Below, piece after piece: positions 9,759 through 22,907 of a stretch of DNA of 38,930 nucleotides. A program made the translations under genes and the position numbers. The stretch spans positions 1 through 38,930 of the forward strand of contig JAHBMJ010000903.1 of NCBI GenBank assembly GCA_018398765.1. The letters run 5' to 3'. Position 1 is the first letter of the stretch. The number at the start of each line of letters is the position of its first letter. Source of the DNA: Chromera velia (Eukaryota; Sar; Chromeraceae). The notes under the pieces are model-generated. The model saw only the letters and a list, made by a program, of their open reading frames with translations, had not been told where the DNA came from and did not search any database.

Positions 9759-12700
9759 CTATCGACGACCACTTTCACTACCGCCCCCCTCGTCAGCAGA
9801 GCCCCCCACAAATTGGCGCCCCAGTCCCTTCCCTCCGGCTCCCATCTTTGCTGCTTGTTCAAGCAGGCGCCTCCTCAATTCTGCCTGTTTTGCAGGAGAG
9901 GGAATCTCTGTCACCACATTCATGTTCATTTCAATGCCCTTGGGAACGGATTCAGCGAACTGAGCCGCCAGGGCACGCGCGTCGCCTAGTACTGCTGCTT
10001 TGTTCATTACGTTTGGGGGATCTGCAACCGGTCGTCGTGCAGAAGAACGATTGCGATCGGTGGAAGAAGAAGAGGACGACTGCGTTCTTTGAGTTCGTTT
10101 CTTTGCAATGGGAGGTTGATCCTCACCTGTCTCTTTTGTCCTGCTGTTCACATGCTCTCTGGCCTCCTTATTTCTTCCCTTTTTCCCTGCCCCCCCTCCC
10201 CTCTTTTCAACCTGACGTGAACGTATGGGGACCTGCGGACCCTCTCTTTCTGATCGGGTGTCCCCCGTCTCTCCCCCAAACTGCGGAGCTACTAAAGGTT
10301 CCGTGTCAATCCCCTTAGACACTCTCTCTCTCCCTACAGCCGCAAGGTGGGAAAAGAAAGCGGCCCTTGTCCCTTCAGGCAAGGACTCCACTCCTAGAGA
10401 CAACAAATGGGGGGGGGCAGACATGGAAAAGGGAACAGCAGGGGGATTCTGCCTCTTCCTTTCGTTTTCTTCCTCTTCTTCAACCTCTTCTCCTTCTTCT
10501 TGTTCGACAGACAGAGCGGAATCTGGCCGCTTCTGCACATTCCCACGACCCCTTCTGTTCTTTTCAACACCGCGTCCACCAAGTGTTCTCTCCTCTTCCT
10601 CCTCCCTTCCATCTCCATTCATTCTTACAGCGCCTTCCACCTGGCCCTCCTGGCCCGCCGCCACGATGTCGATCACATCTCTTCGAAGAGAGGCAAGGTC
10701 TGCCTCTATCTGAAGGCGCATGCGGTCCTTTTGCTGGACTTCTGCCGGGGGGACAGACGAAGAGGGGGATCGCCTTTCCATCTGGTTGTCTCTTTGAATG
10801 ACAGGTCCTCTTTGGTCTTTCATTGTGCTCAGACCGCCTCCTTCTCTTTGTCGCTCTCCTGCGGTTGTCGTCCTTTCGGGTTTCGCTTTTCCCACTGAGT
10901 CCGTTTCTTTGAGCATCAGCGTGTTGAGGGTCGGGGATGTGTGGAGATACTTTCTGAGAGACGGGTGGATGAGGTTTCTGTCTGCAACGGCGGCAGGTCG
11001 TCTCGACGGCACAGACTGGGCTGTCTTTGCCTTCTCGATTGTCTGTGGGGAGAACGAAACTCTCGGTCTGTTGTTCACAGAATATGAAGAGAGTTGATGA
11101 CCTGTCTGCAACTCTGTCTCCTGAAATTTGGAGGACGATGGTGGCTTCTCTGTCTGCATTGCGGATTGGCTAGTCAGGGGAGCGGGGGTCACTTTCGCCT
11201 CGGGGGGGGCGTCAGAATTAGTTTCTGCTTCTGCTGCACGGGCAGGTGCGAAGGCAGCAATTGCGTCTGTGCATGTGTGGACCGTCTGCGTCCACTCTTC
11301 TGTCTGCAGACGCACAGCCGTCTGACTTCTTTGGCTCACAAATCCACAAAATGCCGAGGCCCCCGCTTGGCATGCCGTGGCCGTGTGGTGCAGTCTCTCT
11401 GTCTGAATTGCACGTGCGGCTGCCCGGGGAGGCGGGTTTGTTTGTGTTTGAATTTCATTCAACAAAGGGGGGCTGGTTTGGCAGTGGGTCTCTACGAGCG
11501 GTCGCGTCTCTGTTTGTACAGCTGCTGCCAGCAGGAAGGGCGCATCTGTCTGAGTGATTTGCGGCCGTGCGTTCTCCTTCCTCCTCGCCTCTCCCAATAA
11601 GACTGCGTCTAGTGCTAGGCGGGTCTCTCGGAGCTGCTTGCGGCTCTCCTGCAACTCTGCCCCTGTGTGGTTGTTCTGTTCCCGTGCAGACTCTCTCTCT
11701 GCCTTCAAGGAACGGACGTCAGATATCAAATGGACCTTCTCCTCCTCTAAACGCGAAACCTCAGAGGCCCACTGGGAACGAAGCTGCATCCGCAGAGACG
11801 CACAAAGACGAAAGAGAACGAGAGAAAGAGAGGACAGTGAAACATTCAGAGCATCTTGCTTGACACCAAACACTCTCCTTTCTCTCAGGTCCGGAAACCA
11901 TACAGAGCGATACCCTTTGCATGAAGAGAGCTTAAAGTCGAGATCTTGAGAGTATTTCTTCAGTCTCATACTCACGTTCAAATTCTCTGTTGCCATCTTG
12001 TCGGCCCTTTCCTTCTGCACATCTGCCGCCTTCTTCATTCGGGTCTCCAGAGCGGAGGCAGCCTCCCTCTCCCTCTCCACACTCTCGGCTTTCACCGCAC
12101 GGAGCTCTCCCTCGTGCGTGCGTCGGAGAGCCAGCAGCTGCACGGATTTGTGTACAGAATCAAAAATATTCAACCTCAGTACAAAACTCTTTCTCATATG
12201 CACGACAGACAGGCGGAAGCTGAATTCGAACACCAACGTGCTAACACATCGACATTGAGAATATCATGAGACTCAGAAGCTGCATCACTTGGCACCCTTC
12301 CAACCTTGTCCATTTTCTGCTGAGACTGAAAGCGTAGTAGCTGACTGCCTGATCTGACTGATTGACTGACTCCCAAAAGCACTGGCTGACCTTTTCTTCG
12401 ATTTCGAGAGCCTTTTTTGTGCCCTCGCTCTCGAGCAGATGTTTCAACTCCTGCCATGAGGAACAAGGGACATAGAAGAAAGGCAATGAGTGATATTCGT
12501 ACACTCATTCCGATGGAGAGTTTGCCTACTTTCGACGATCAATTTTCGTTCTCCCTCTAAATTCTGTATCTATCCAGCCGTCATAATTGATGTGTGTGTT
12601 GGCATGAAACCTTTCAGGAGGGTTCATGCAGTCAGCGGGAAAATGCGGGAGGGAGAGAACGGCCAATACAAAGCCTGCGTGGGAGCCATTGAGGAAAGAG

Positions 12701-15700
12701 CGTGTCGGAAAAATGGTGCGGAGAGCCATGCAGAAGAAAGACGCCCACGAACATTCATTGAGAAAATTCTTTCACAGAAGAAATTCAAAATGACTTTCAC
12801 GGACACCCAACTGACTGATTGACTGACTGAGATTTTTGCTTCGCGTTCGTCTCGTGCCTTCTGGACCTCTCTCTCTATACGCCGAGAGCTCTCGATTTCC
12901 AGTCTGCATGCAGCACGTGCGCTTGTTTGTGTGTCTGTCTGTTTCATGTTCATCCCGCTTTCCGTTTTTTGCTCAGAGAAAGAAAGAATGAAGAGAATCC
13001 TCAAGACGAGCTGTAACAAAAATGATCGGATACAGAGAAGAGCCGACAGAAAGAAAGAAGAGCACACGCGACACTTATCACAGCCGTCCTTCAAGACATG
13101 ACACTCGATCGGTGAGTCTTGAAATCAGAAAGACCGAATATTTGACTGACCTTTGCTGTTCAAGCCGCCCCTTCCGATTTTCCTCTTCCTTCCAGGCAGC
13201 TGCTCTCTTCTGTTCTCTGCATATAGAGAGATATGATCAAGAACGAAGATGAAAGAATAAAAAGATACACAGATAGATACACAGGCAGATAAATAAGCAA
13301 GCAGGTATGTAGGTAGACAAAGACGCGAATCTTTCAACAGAAGTGAGTCAGAAAGTGCTGCTTATGTAAGTCTTTTGAGAGTGGGTAAGAGAACATACTA
13401 AGAGCACTGATCTCGGCCTCTCCAAATGAGAACTATGAGATCTTCCCTTCACAGTGTCTTGCCCAAGAGCTGCTCTGCCTCCAACTTTTGGAAGGCATAC
13501 GGTGGATTGTCTCAGCTGACCTGGCCAATTCTCTCTCGCCTTCTCGAATTTTCTCCATCAATTTTTGAGTCTCTGCGTCCCTCTCTGCCGTCTGTCTGGT
13601 CTCAAGCCGCAACATCTCCGCATCGTGTCGCTCTTCCATTCGGCGAACTGCCTCTGCATGTTCCTCTTCTCTGCAGGGGAGGACAATTCGTTTGTAAGTG
13701 AAAGGGCGTCAACGGGACTGAAGCCAAACGAGCAGAAAGGAAAGAAAAGAAAGAGAGGAACAAAGTGTGTTAAGAGGAACAGGGTGCAAGGGGACGTCAT
13801 CGTGAATCTTCATCTCCCTCTGCTTATTCTGTCTCCCTCATTGTCGCCCCCACCCGTCCGCTCTCTCTGCCCCTCCACAGGCACAGACATATCAATTCGC
13901 ATTCTTTCATGCGATCTCTCCAAGCTTTCCTAAATCCCTTGCCCCCCCCGTCTCCTTCATCGTCATACTCCTTCTCTTTTGGGATCCTGTCCCTCCCTCC
14001 TCCTCACCTTTCCTGCATTCTCTTCTCGAACACCCGCTCCATGTCCTTCCGCGTCTCCACAAATTCCTCTTCGAGCCTTTGCTGCTCTTCCTGACAGACT
14101 CTGAAATGAGGGAGAACAAAAACAAAGACAGGGAGAGTGAAATGAGGTATAGATGGAAGTACGGAGGAGTCCGGATTCACAAGGATCAAACTGCCAAAAT
14201 TCCAGGATCAAACTGCCAAGATTTCAGGTTGCATGGGGGGACGTGGACTGGACAATTCATTTCATCTTCTTCTTTCTGTTTCGATCCTCATTGAAGCTTT
14301 GTTCATCATATGTTAACGTCATTTCTCTTTTTCTGCTTCCTTTCTATTCCTTCGGCAGCCTGCCGATCAATTTATGCTTTCGCCCCCTCAAAATTTCCAG
14401 CATCAGAAATCTCTTTTTGAAGTTATCTGGTAATATCCCATTCTTTCTTTCGTCCCTCCAGATACGCACCTTTGCACTCTTTCCATATCGCTTTTTGCTT
14501 CCGCCTCTCTCTGCTGCATCTGTCTCGAAAACGATTCCTCGAAGACCTCTCTTTCCTGCACCCAAGAGAAAAGAGAAAAAAAGAAAAATCAGGCGAGAAG
14601 GGAACGTAGAGATCGAGAAGGGGTTGTTTGCCTCCAGATCTGTCTCTGTCTCGTTCTCGACACATTATTATTAACAATATCGATAGGTCGAGGCCCGCCT
14701 CCCCCCTTTTAGAGCATCCTGACTTCGTTATGACCGAAGAAAAAAAAACTTGAATCTGCACTCCAAGCAACAAAAGGGTCCATCTTCCCTTTTCTCTAGA
14801 GCATCACCACCGTCGGCTTTGAACGAATGCTACAGTCGATCTATCAAAAGCCGTCGCTCTGCTGAATTTGTCCATACACATCCGTGTAAGCGTTTCAAAG
14901 AAGTCTCTCAACTCCCTTCCACTCATTCACCATCTATCACAAACTCTTCTCACTTTTTTGAAGCTCTCCAGTAGTCTCTGTTTCTCCGTCTCCCCTGCTT
15001 CCCTCGCCTGACGCAGCCTCTCCTCGCCCTCTCTCCTTGCCACCTCGGTCTCCCTCCGCAGGTGCAGGCGGGATGCCGCAATTTCAGATCTCAGAGCCTC
15101 CACCTGACGCTCTGCACTCACCGCACGCTCCTCCCAGTCGCGTCGCGCTGCCGCGTCCACCTCCTTCATTTGCTGCAGCAGATCATGCCCATGCATCCTT
15201 TTTTTGCGCTGTCAGCAATTGATCTCGATCGTTCCTTGTGTCGACAGGGGACACCCGGGGGACACAGAGTGGCAAGTGTTTTAGGAGGAAATTTTTCCAT
15301 GCGATTTTTTGTTCTCAGGAATGCGCACTCTTCTTTTCTGCCTCTTGGCTGACTGACCTTTTCCGTTTCCCTCTCATGTTCCACCCGGAGGGATTCCCTT
15401 CTTCTTCTCTCTGCAAGGACCTCCAGACTCGCATCGGCCCTCGTTCTCTCCACTGCCTCCTGCAGAAGAGAAGTACACACACAAGCATGCATTTGAACGT
15501 GAAAAACGTTGCTCAATTGGGGAAAGGACCACTACAGGAGCGACGGCCCTTGTCTGATTGTATTAGTATGCTCCAGTGCTTACAAAAACAACGAAATGGG
15601 TGTAGAATTGCTCACCCTGTGGCGGCAGACGACCGAGGAAAGAGAGGCACAATTCCCCGGCACAAAATCAAGAGAAAAGGCGAAAAAAACCAAGTGGCAC

Positions 15701-18700
15701 CACAGCGCAGAAAACTCAGGTCCCTGCCCTGAGTTCAAAAGAGAAAGGAAAGAATCCGTTCTAAAAAATGGGCAGCAAGGCAGCTAACTAGGCAAAAGAA
15801 GTTTCACGAGAGAGAGAGAAAGACGAAACAAACATACCGCCACTTTCCTTTCCGATCTCTCCTTCTCTGCCTCCAGCGCCTCTGTCGCCCTGCTGCTTTC
15901 CAGACGCAGCCGATCCACCTCCCATCTGCACACAACACACACGTGAACGGGCTCAAGTATAGAGATCGCAAGAACACTTAACAGAGATACTTGGGAAGAG
16001 GGACACCCATGCATGCAGGCCAACTGATGACTACGTGAGTACGCAAACACGAAGAAACAAATGCAGGCAAAACGATGCACATGCATGCACACTGCCTGCA
16101 AACTGCCTGACACACACAGATCCGGCCACAGTGCAGCAGATGCATCCACAGACATTCCTTCCTTCCAATCCGCCTACTGACCTGAGCCCCTCTGTTTCCC
16201 TTTCTGATTCTGCCCTGAGTCTAGTCTCTGTCTTTCTCCTTTCCCACTCGAAGCTCTCCCTCAGTTTGTCCATTTCTGCCTTGTGTGTCTGGGAGGCCTT
16301 TTGCATCTGTCTGGCCACTTCCTCTCGACACTCCTCCTGCAGGGCGGTGCGCTCGGCCGCTGCTCCCGCACTGCAGCAGACACGCAAACAGATTTTCTTT
16401 GTCTCAAGTGATTGACGAAAAACAATCAATGAATGAACGAACGAAAGCCCAAGTGCAGTCACCACGTAAAAGAGGATGAAGTCGTTTGACAAATATGAGA
16501 GCAGATGCGACCGGACAGGGTGAGACCGGGTGAAGGAAAACAAGAGAAAAGCAAATCCAAAAGTGAATTGAGAAATCTTCTCCGAATGGCGAATATGCAG
16601 AGAAAGCATCCATCCATCAATCTTCATGAAGAAGACATCAATCAGGGGGAAGGGGACGTGCTTTGACGTTGTGCGTCGAGTATAAGGATGACCTGCCTGC
16701 CAGACAGATAGACTGACTGACAGAGAATCGGAGACTCTTCCTCTCATTTCATTTACGAGAGGGTTCTTGTGAGAGCTCCTCAGGGTGTCCAGCTCTTTTT
16801 CTAGCTGCATTCATTCATTCATTCATTCATTCATTCATTCACAGAAAGGAGCACGTTGGGCTCACATGAAGACAGGCATGAATGGCCATATGCAAATGCC
16901 CCGAATCTTCCGTTCTTGAAGAACTCAAAAACAAAAGGAGCACTGCAAGAATCCACACACAACCTCTCTCTTGAAGAGTTGTTCCATTCTTGTCCACTAA
17001 GTCCTTCGATATGCAATCAGCGTTTCGTTCTTCAACTCATCAACTCAGCAGAGGTGCTCCATTTGCAGGCATGTGCCCACCCCGACTGACCTCCGCGATG
17101 CGTTCTCTCTCGTCCCTCCTCTCCTTCCTCAACCACTCCGCCTCATACTCCAGGGCACTGCACCCGACGCACACAGAGAAAGAGGCCCCGGCGTTGCTCT
17201 GTCTGGTCTCCCCGCCCCAATCCTCGGCCTGTGTCTGGGTGTCTACTCCTTTTCCCCTCTTTTCCTTCTCCCTCTCTTCCTCCCTGTCAATCTCACAAAG
17301 AACCCCCACCTCTTCCACTGTCAACTCAGCAGAAGAACACAAGAGGGGCTCATCAGGGCCAACACAGACATCAGTCACAGACACACAGAGAGAAGAAGGC
17401 GCCCGTGGGGGGCGTTGTCCTGAGATTTGGGAGATTTGGGTTGTGGAGGACTCTACTGTTGTTGCAGATGCCAAAAGAGACGCTGAAGTGGGCAGAGACG
17501 AATCACCAAAACCGCCCCCTCTCTGTACATTCACACCCGGCTTTCCATCGCACTCCTTTGCTTTTTCTTCTCCTCCCTCTGGGTTTCTCTGGTCAGATGA
17601 CGCACGTGGCTGCTCTCCATCTGCGCTTTCTTTGTGTGCAGGTGTCGCTTTTCGTGCCGTTTCCAGAGCGTGTTCGAGTTCTGCAACTCTTTGCAACAGC
17701 TGCACGGAGGACGGAAGCACAGAGAGGGGAACGGGAGCATGGAAGCGCAGACAGAAGTGCAACTTGCATGGAATGAATGGACACAGGCTGACGAGAACGA
17801 AAAACGAATAAAAGGAAGTACGCCAGGAAGTTGCAGGTAATCAAAAAGGGCACACTCATCGTGTTCACCGGCACAGAATGTTGAAGGCAAGTAGGAACAA
17901 GGGGAAGGGACTGGGTTTCATACTTTGCTTTGTAGTTTCTACTGCAGGAAGAGCGAAGGAAAGAAAAAGATGAAGGAATGGAACGAATGGTCAAACCTGA
18001 GTCAACTACCTCGTTCTTTCGACTACGAAAAATGACGAACAGATGAATTCACTCACCTCATCGTTCTCCCTCTCAAGATCTGCCTTCCCCCTCTCCCTCT
18101 CTCGTCTGCTGGCGAGGCTTCTTTCTCTTTCACCAGAAAACCGGCCAATACTATCTTCACAGTCAGCGACACCGACTAAGGACTCGTTTCGTTCGCCTTC
18201 TTGCTGTACTTCATGAGAAGATGAAGAGGCACCCACGGCACCTGCAGGGTCACCCCCCCCCTCTCCTTCTGTGGATGTGTCGGTGGACCTCCCATGAGGA
18301 CCCCTGGGGCTCTGACGGCATCTTCCCAGAGGAGGAGAAGAAGGCGAATCGATTCCCTCTTCCCCCCCCCTCCCGTCTGCACCTCCTCTCCCCCCCTTGA
18401 GGCCCCACACCCTCTCACCAGAAGACGTCCCCTCACCCTCACCTTCTCCGTCTAGCTCCATGTGACTCTCACCACACTCGTCCTGTGCCCACAACCCGTG
18501 CTCCTCCTCTCCCTCGTCCTTCTGGTGACGTGCCGCTGCACCGAGGGGAGAAGAGGAGACTCCCGCGCTCTGGAAGACCTGGAGGTGGCGGGAGAGGCGG
18601 AGTACTTCACGGTCGGCAAAGAAGATTCTCTCCTTTGCCTCCTTCTCCCTTTTTTCCTGAAAGAAAAAGGGTGGAAGAAGAAATGAAAATCCAGAAAAAG

Positions 18701-19546
18701 AAAAAGCAGAGAAAGGGCGGTCGATCGATCAGACGACAAAAAGAATGGAACACCACCACATTATCAGAACAGGGTGTTGAAACAGATGTCTTCCAAGAAG
18801 GCAATTGCGCCGACAGAACACAAAAGTAGGCAGCTGGTCAAGAGAGTGGAAAAGCGAAGAGGAGCCAAGAAGCTTCTTTGTAGCATCAAGAAGATAGTCC
18901 TTAGGGAAACACGACATAACCACCAACAGGCACTGACGCTTTTCTGGAGGGCAGCCTTGAGGGATGCCACTTCGTTTTGCATCTTGTCTCTCTGTTGCTC
19001 ACATCTCTGTTTCCACCTGCAACACAACATAATTTCATGGAGGCTTGAGGCGACAAAGGCAAATGCTTGAATCTGTTGTTCCGCAGCATGTTGCTTGCAC
19101 CCATCGTATCGGCACATGCTCCTTGGACAAAAGTGTTGTGTGTCAGATCCCAAACCCTCCATGTATATATATTGCCGACCTTTTCACTTCCCTTGAGGAC
19201 TCCTGAACCTCCCTCCTTGCTTCCCTGAGAGCTGTGGCTGCACCAGCTTCTGCCTGCATGCATGAGGGAAAGTAAGAGAGAAAAGTGTGCATGCAACAGA
19301 AAACATGTTTTCTGGCATGTTGTTTCTCTCCAGCGAACATGCTGCTCTGACCCAAGCTCGTCCATCTTTCTGTGCGCCTCCATTGAGAGCGTCTGCTTCA
19401 AGATCTGCAGCTGCAGACTCGAGGGAAGAACTCAAACGCCAACTCTCCTCCCAGAGGGATCGAACGACGTCAGGAATACCGTTGGACTCCCACGGATTTG
19501 CTGAGGGCATGTCAGCCTTGGAAGGTTCCTTGACTTCTCCTGGCAT
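9759..19546 (-). CDS. Large coiled-coil protein with TQT-motif array, 18 exons, 1651 aa
   Basis: Not recognised by name. Exons: 19546-19352, 19253-19180, 19016-18938, 18656-18057, 17699-17091, 16804-16722, 16370-16182, 15925-15838, 15459-15358, 15172-14954, 14555-14470, 14100-14008, 13670-13521, 13216-13151, 12903-12828, 12450-12391, 12137-11976, 11783-9759. All joins keep phase and sum to 4956 nt. Exons 2-3 and 6-17 encode almost unbroken Glu/Arg/Lys-rich coiled coil. Exons 4 and 5 add disordered Gly/Ser/Glu-rich inserts. The start of exon 18 is coiled coil to about residue 1045; then come nine or ten QT motifs (TQTD, VQTE, IQTQT, LQTE, TQT, MQTE) over residues 1053-1205, plus a lone DTQTQ in exon 5. 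Such arrays in other proteins dock dynein light chain LC8. The disordered tail includes short acidic and Ser runs. A centrosome, basal body or cytoskeletal scaffold is plausible, but that is inference. Small exon-boundary errors are possible, notably at exon 15. Confidence 0.82.
11100..11560 (-). other. Coding array of TQT/QTE motifs (putative LC8-binding hub)
   Basis: Within exon 18 of the coiled-coil gene, the frame reads successive short motifs separated by 6-44 residues: ITQTD, VQTE, CQTS, IQTQT, IQTE, LQTE, WTQT, MQTE, LQTG. Linkers are Pro/Ala/Ser-rich and look disordered. The LC8 (DYNLL) consensus centres on TQT with preceding hydrophobic or charged residues, so several units fit fully and others partly. 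Confidence 0.6.
16808..16840. repeat. (CATT)n microsatellite
   Basis: Eight uninterrupted CATT units in the intron, abutting the acceptor of exon 6 of the coiled-coil gene. Confidence 0.95.
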
Positions 19547-20408
19547 GATCACAAGTGAAATTCTTCTTTGTCCTCTGCGCGTCACCGGACCGATGGACAA
19601 AGTTGAGAAAAGAAGCGTTCCTGCTCAGGAACAAATGGAGCTGGCAGTCTTCGTTTGTCGGAGGGAAAGTTCCCCTGCATCAACAGCTGTTGTTTAAAAA
19701 GTTTAGTAAGAAGACGAACTGTTTCACTGCATCCCATTCATGCCGAAAATGTGGCGCCAAGTCATATATACCTGTTGCTCATCGTACTTGTATTTACTGA
19801 GGTGTCTATATATATATATATATACAGACTTCGACGGATCAAGGTGATGGTGCTGCATTGGTGCATGAATTAATTTGCATACATCAATCGTCGATACAGA
19901 TCGACAAGATCTCAATTCAATCGATCAAAAACAACACTTAATTCGCGAATTAAAAATTATAAGCAGCTATTCGGGGCCACGCAGATCGGAGGTGCATGCA
20001 TGGCAGATCCACGCGTACGCGCATGAATGCCGATGAATGCCGATGAGCACATTGCCAGCTAGGGCTGCAGTAGGGCATGCATGGTTCTGCATCTCGATCT
20101 GACTGACAGTGCTCCTGCCAGACAACTGCACCAGCAAATCACCAGCAATTGAGCGCCCTAGACAACAGACAATCCCTGCACCAGCTTTCGCTTTGAACGT
20201 TTTCTTTGGTGTTTCACGTTAAAGACTCCGTGTAGACGCATACGCAACAGGTTCTGCACGCAACAGGTTCTGCAGACAGAGCAACACGTCTGTTTCGTTG
20301 CACAGCTTGGAGTCCTTAGGCGTTGTTGGGTACATCCACACGCGAGAGCTCACAAACTGGCCGTCTGTAGCTGATTGAGCATATTTGAGATCCAGATTTG
20401 TTCACATC
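19547..20408. promoter_or_regulatory. Divergent spacer between coiled-coil gene and 12-exon gene
   Basis: Contains a TA run (about 19808-19824), GTGCATGCATGG at about 19992-20003, the 10-bp palindrome CGCGTACGCG at 20012-20021, and GGCATGCATGG near 20074. Short direct repeats CGCAACAGGTTCTGCA occur near 20240-20275. No convincing ORF. Assigned as a shared promoter from position only. Confidence 0.45.
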
Positions 20409-21795
20409 ATGATGGACACCACCCTCGGAGGGCTGCGAGGAGAGGGCATGAGCGCGGACCTCCGTGCGTTCATCAAGAGGAGCTTTGAACCTCTTGTAGC
20501 CATCGTGAAGGAACTCGACGATCGCCTCTCGGATTGTGAAAACGGTGCGTGGGTCGATGGGAATTGTCAGAAAGGCCATTCATTTGGACGCGCTGTAGTC
20601 ATTCGTGCGGGTAGACGGAGAGGGAAAGCAAGAATGTCTCAACACAGATTGTACTGTCAAGCGATGGTCTGTATATATGTTGTTTGAGCGTCGATTGTGA
20701 GGGCCTGACCGATTGTGAGGGCCTGGTCCATTTCAGTCGAGCACAGAAGAGTCCTACAATAATCGTCCACATCCTCAAATGTTCCTCCCCAAACATGATC
20801 GAGAGAAAGGAAAGGCGAATAAAAGAACAATCACCCTTACTTTTGTCAAATGAGCGTGCGACGCAATTATCTGCCCAAATACTGAAAGACAGCACCTCAG
20901 CGCGTTTTCGGCTATATTGACACAGAAAGGGGGTGGAGGGTCGAGCTCCCGGTGTGCAGATATATAGACAGGTACTTCATCGACTATATATACAATTGTT
21001 CCAGTTATCCGAGTGCCCCTCAAATCAAGAGAGTACACAGGGAAAGACGTGAAAGCGGGGGAAAGACAAAAACGGCGGAAAAGTCGCCCAGAGTGAAACT
21101 GTACTTTCTGTCCCTCTGCCTCCGCTCCACCAGTACAGGAAGCGTGGTGATCCTTTCCTTCTTTTTCATTTAATTGCAGAAAACAAAAAGCTCCGCCGTC
21201 GCCTGACAGCAGCAGAGAGTGAGCTCGCTGCAATCTCCGAGTTCACCAACGGCACAAAACTGTCCTTTGATGTCAGTCAGTCAGTCGGTCGGTCGGTTGG
21301 TCAGTCAGTCAGTCAGTTAGTCAGTCTGTCAGGGGGTCGCAGGCAAAGTTTGGCTGATGAGCTGGTATCTGCTTAGACACCTTGTCCTCTTTCTTCTTCG
21401 CATCAGCAGAGCAGCCACTTACCTGCTTTTGTGAAGGTTCGAAAGTGGACAGCTTCTCAGAACAAACAGCCAGAATCCACAATTCAGATCGAAAGGTCTT
21501 TTTCATCTCTTTCATCTAATGCTCACACCTCACTGTCCCCTCACTGCGTTCAGATTCCCCACGCTCTGGGCCGCACTGAGAATGGCAATCAACTAGAAGG
21601 CGTGAAGAGTCCCGAGAGGGGTGACACGAAGGAACTCTACGCAGGGCTTGCAAACGGTGCGTCAGACAGACAGATAGACTCTCTCTAGCAGTACGCTTTC
21701 CTGTTCGAATTTTTGGCTGAGGGTTCTGATCTCAACATGAGATTATTGGGTCGTCTTCCCATTTGCGTGTAAAGCGTGTCCTTCTGTCCGATCGC

Positions 21796-21831
<36 letters not shown>

Positions 21832-22871
21832 GAAGCAGCAGAGGAGTAGCGTGTGAAACCAGTGATCACGTGAAAGTCTGTCGGGAGGTGGAGAGGCAAG
21901 GGGCGCTTAACTCTCACCTTTCGGGCCCCCTGCCCACGCTGTTTGATTGTTGGTGCTGTGCTTTTGTCTTTGTTCTTTCTTTCTTTTTGTCTGTTGTGTT
22001 CATGAAGAAAAGAAGGGAGAAGAAGAAACATATAGTCTGTCTGTCTGTCTGAATCCGCCCCTTTCCTTTCACCCCACAGCGAGCGCGCAAACAATGGGTC
22101 CACGTATGACTCACCGTCAGAGCAGGAGTCCTGAGGAGAGAGAAGAGGTTTTAGAGAAGGTTCAAGGCCCAACTGAGCACCGTCGCTCTTTTGGTATGGG
22201 ACTTTGGAGAGTTTCGTTACCGCCGAAAGAGTCCTCCCGCAAGATACGAAGACACAGCATCAGAAGAAATCCCCCTCCGCAGGGACGCCCCCCCACCCCC
22301 CCACCCCTGTCTAAAGAACATGACGGTGCCGGTCCCCACGTGCAGTTTTCTTTTTTCGTTTTGTTGTCATTTTTAATTTTTGTTGGTTTTTCTTGCCTTG
22401 TTTTCTTTTCTTCTCTTTCTTGTCTTGAGTGGAAGCAGCAGAGGAGTAGCGTGTGAAACCAGTGATCACGTGAAAGTCTGTCGGGAGGTGGAGAGGCAAG
22501 GGGCGCTTAACTCTCACCTTTCGGGCCCCCTGCCCACTTTGTCTGAGTTGTCGTGATGTTCCTTTGTCTTTGTTGCTTTCTTTCTTTTTGTCTATTGTGT
22601 CCATGAAGAAAAGAAGGGAGAAGAAGAAATATATAGTCTGTCTGAAAAGGAGGGAGAAGAAGAAGAAACAAACATATAGTCTGTCTGTCTGTCTGTCTGT
22701 CTGCCTGAAGAAAAGAAGGGAGAAGAAGAAACATATAGTCTGTCTGTCTGCCTGTCTGTCTGTCTGTCTGAGAAACATATAGTCTGTCTGTGAAGAAGAA
22801 ACATATAGTCTGTCTGTCTGTCCGAAAGAAAGGAAGCGATTCGGAAAAAGTGAAGGAAAGAAAAGACGATA

Positions 22872-22907
<36 letters not shown>

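Noticed and set aside
10225..12269. Many plus-strand ORFs of 60-187 codons opposite the coiled-coil exon
   Set aside because: They are shadows of the long minus-strand exon, with Ser/Leu/Pro-rich composition mirroring Glu/Arg/Gln codons.
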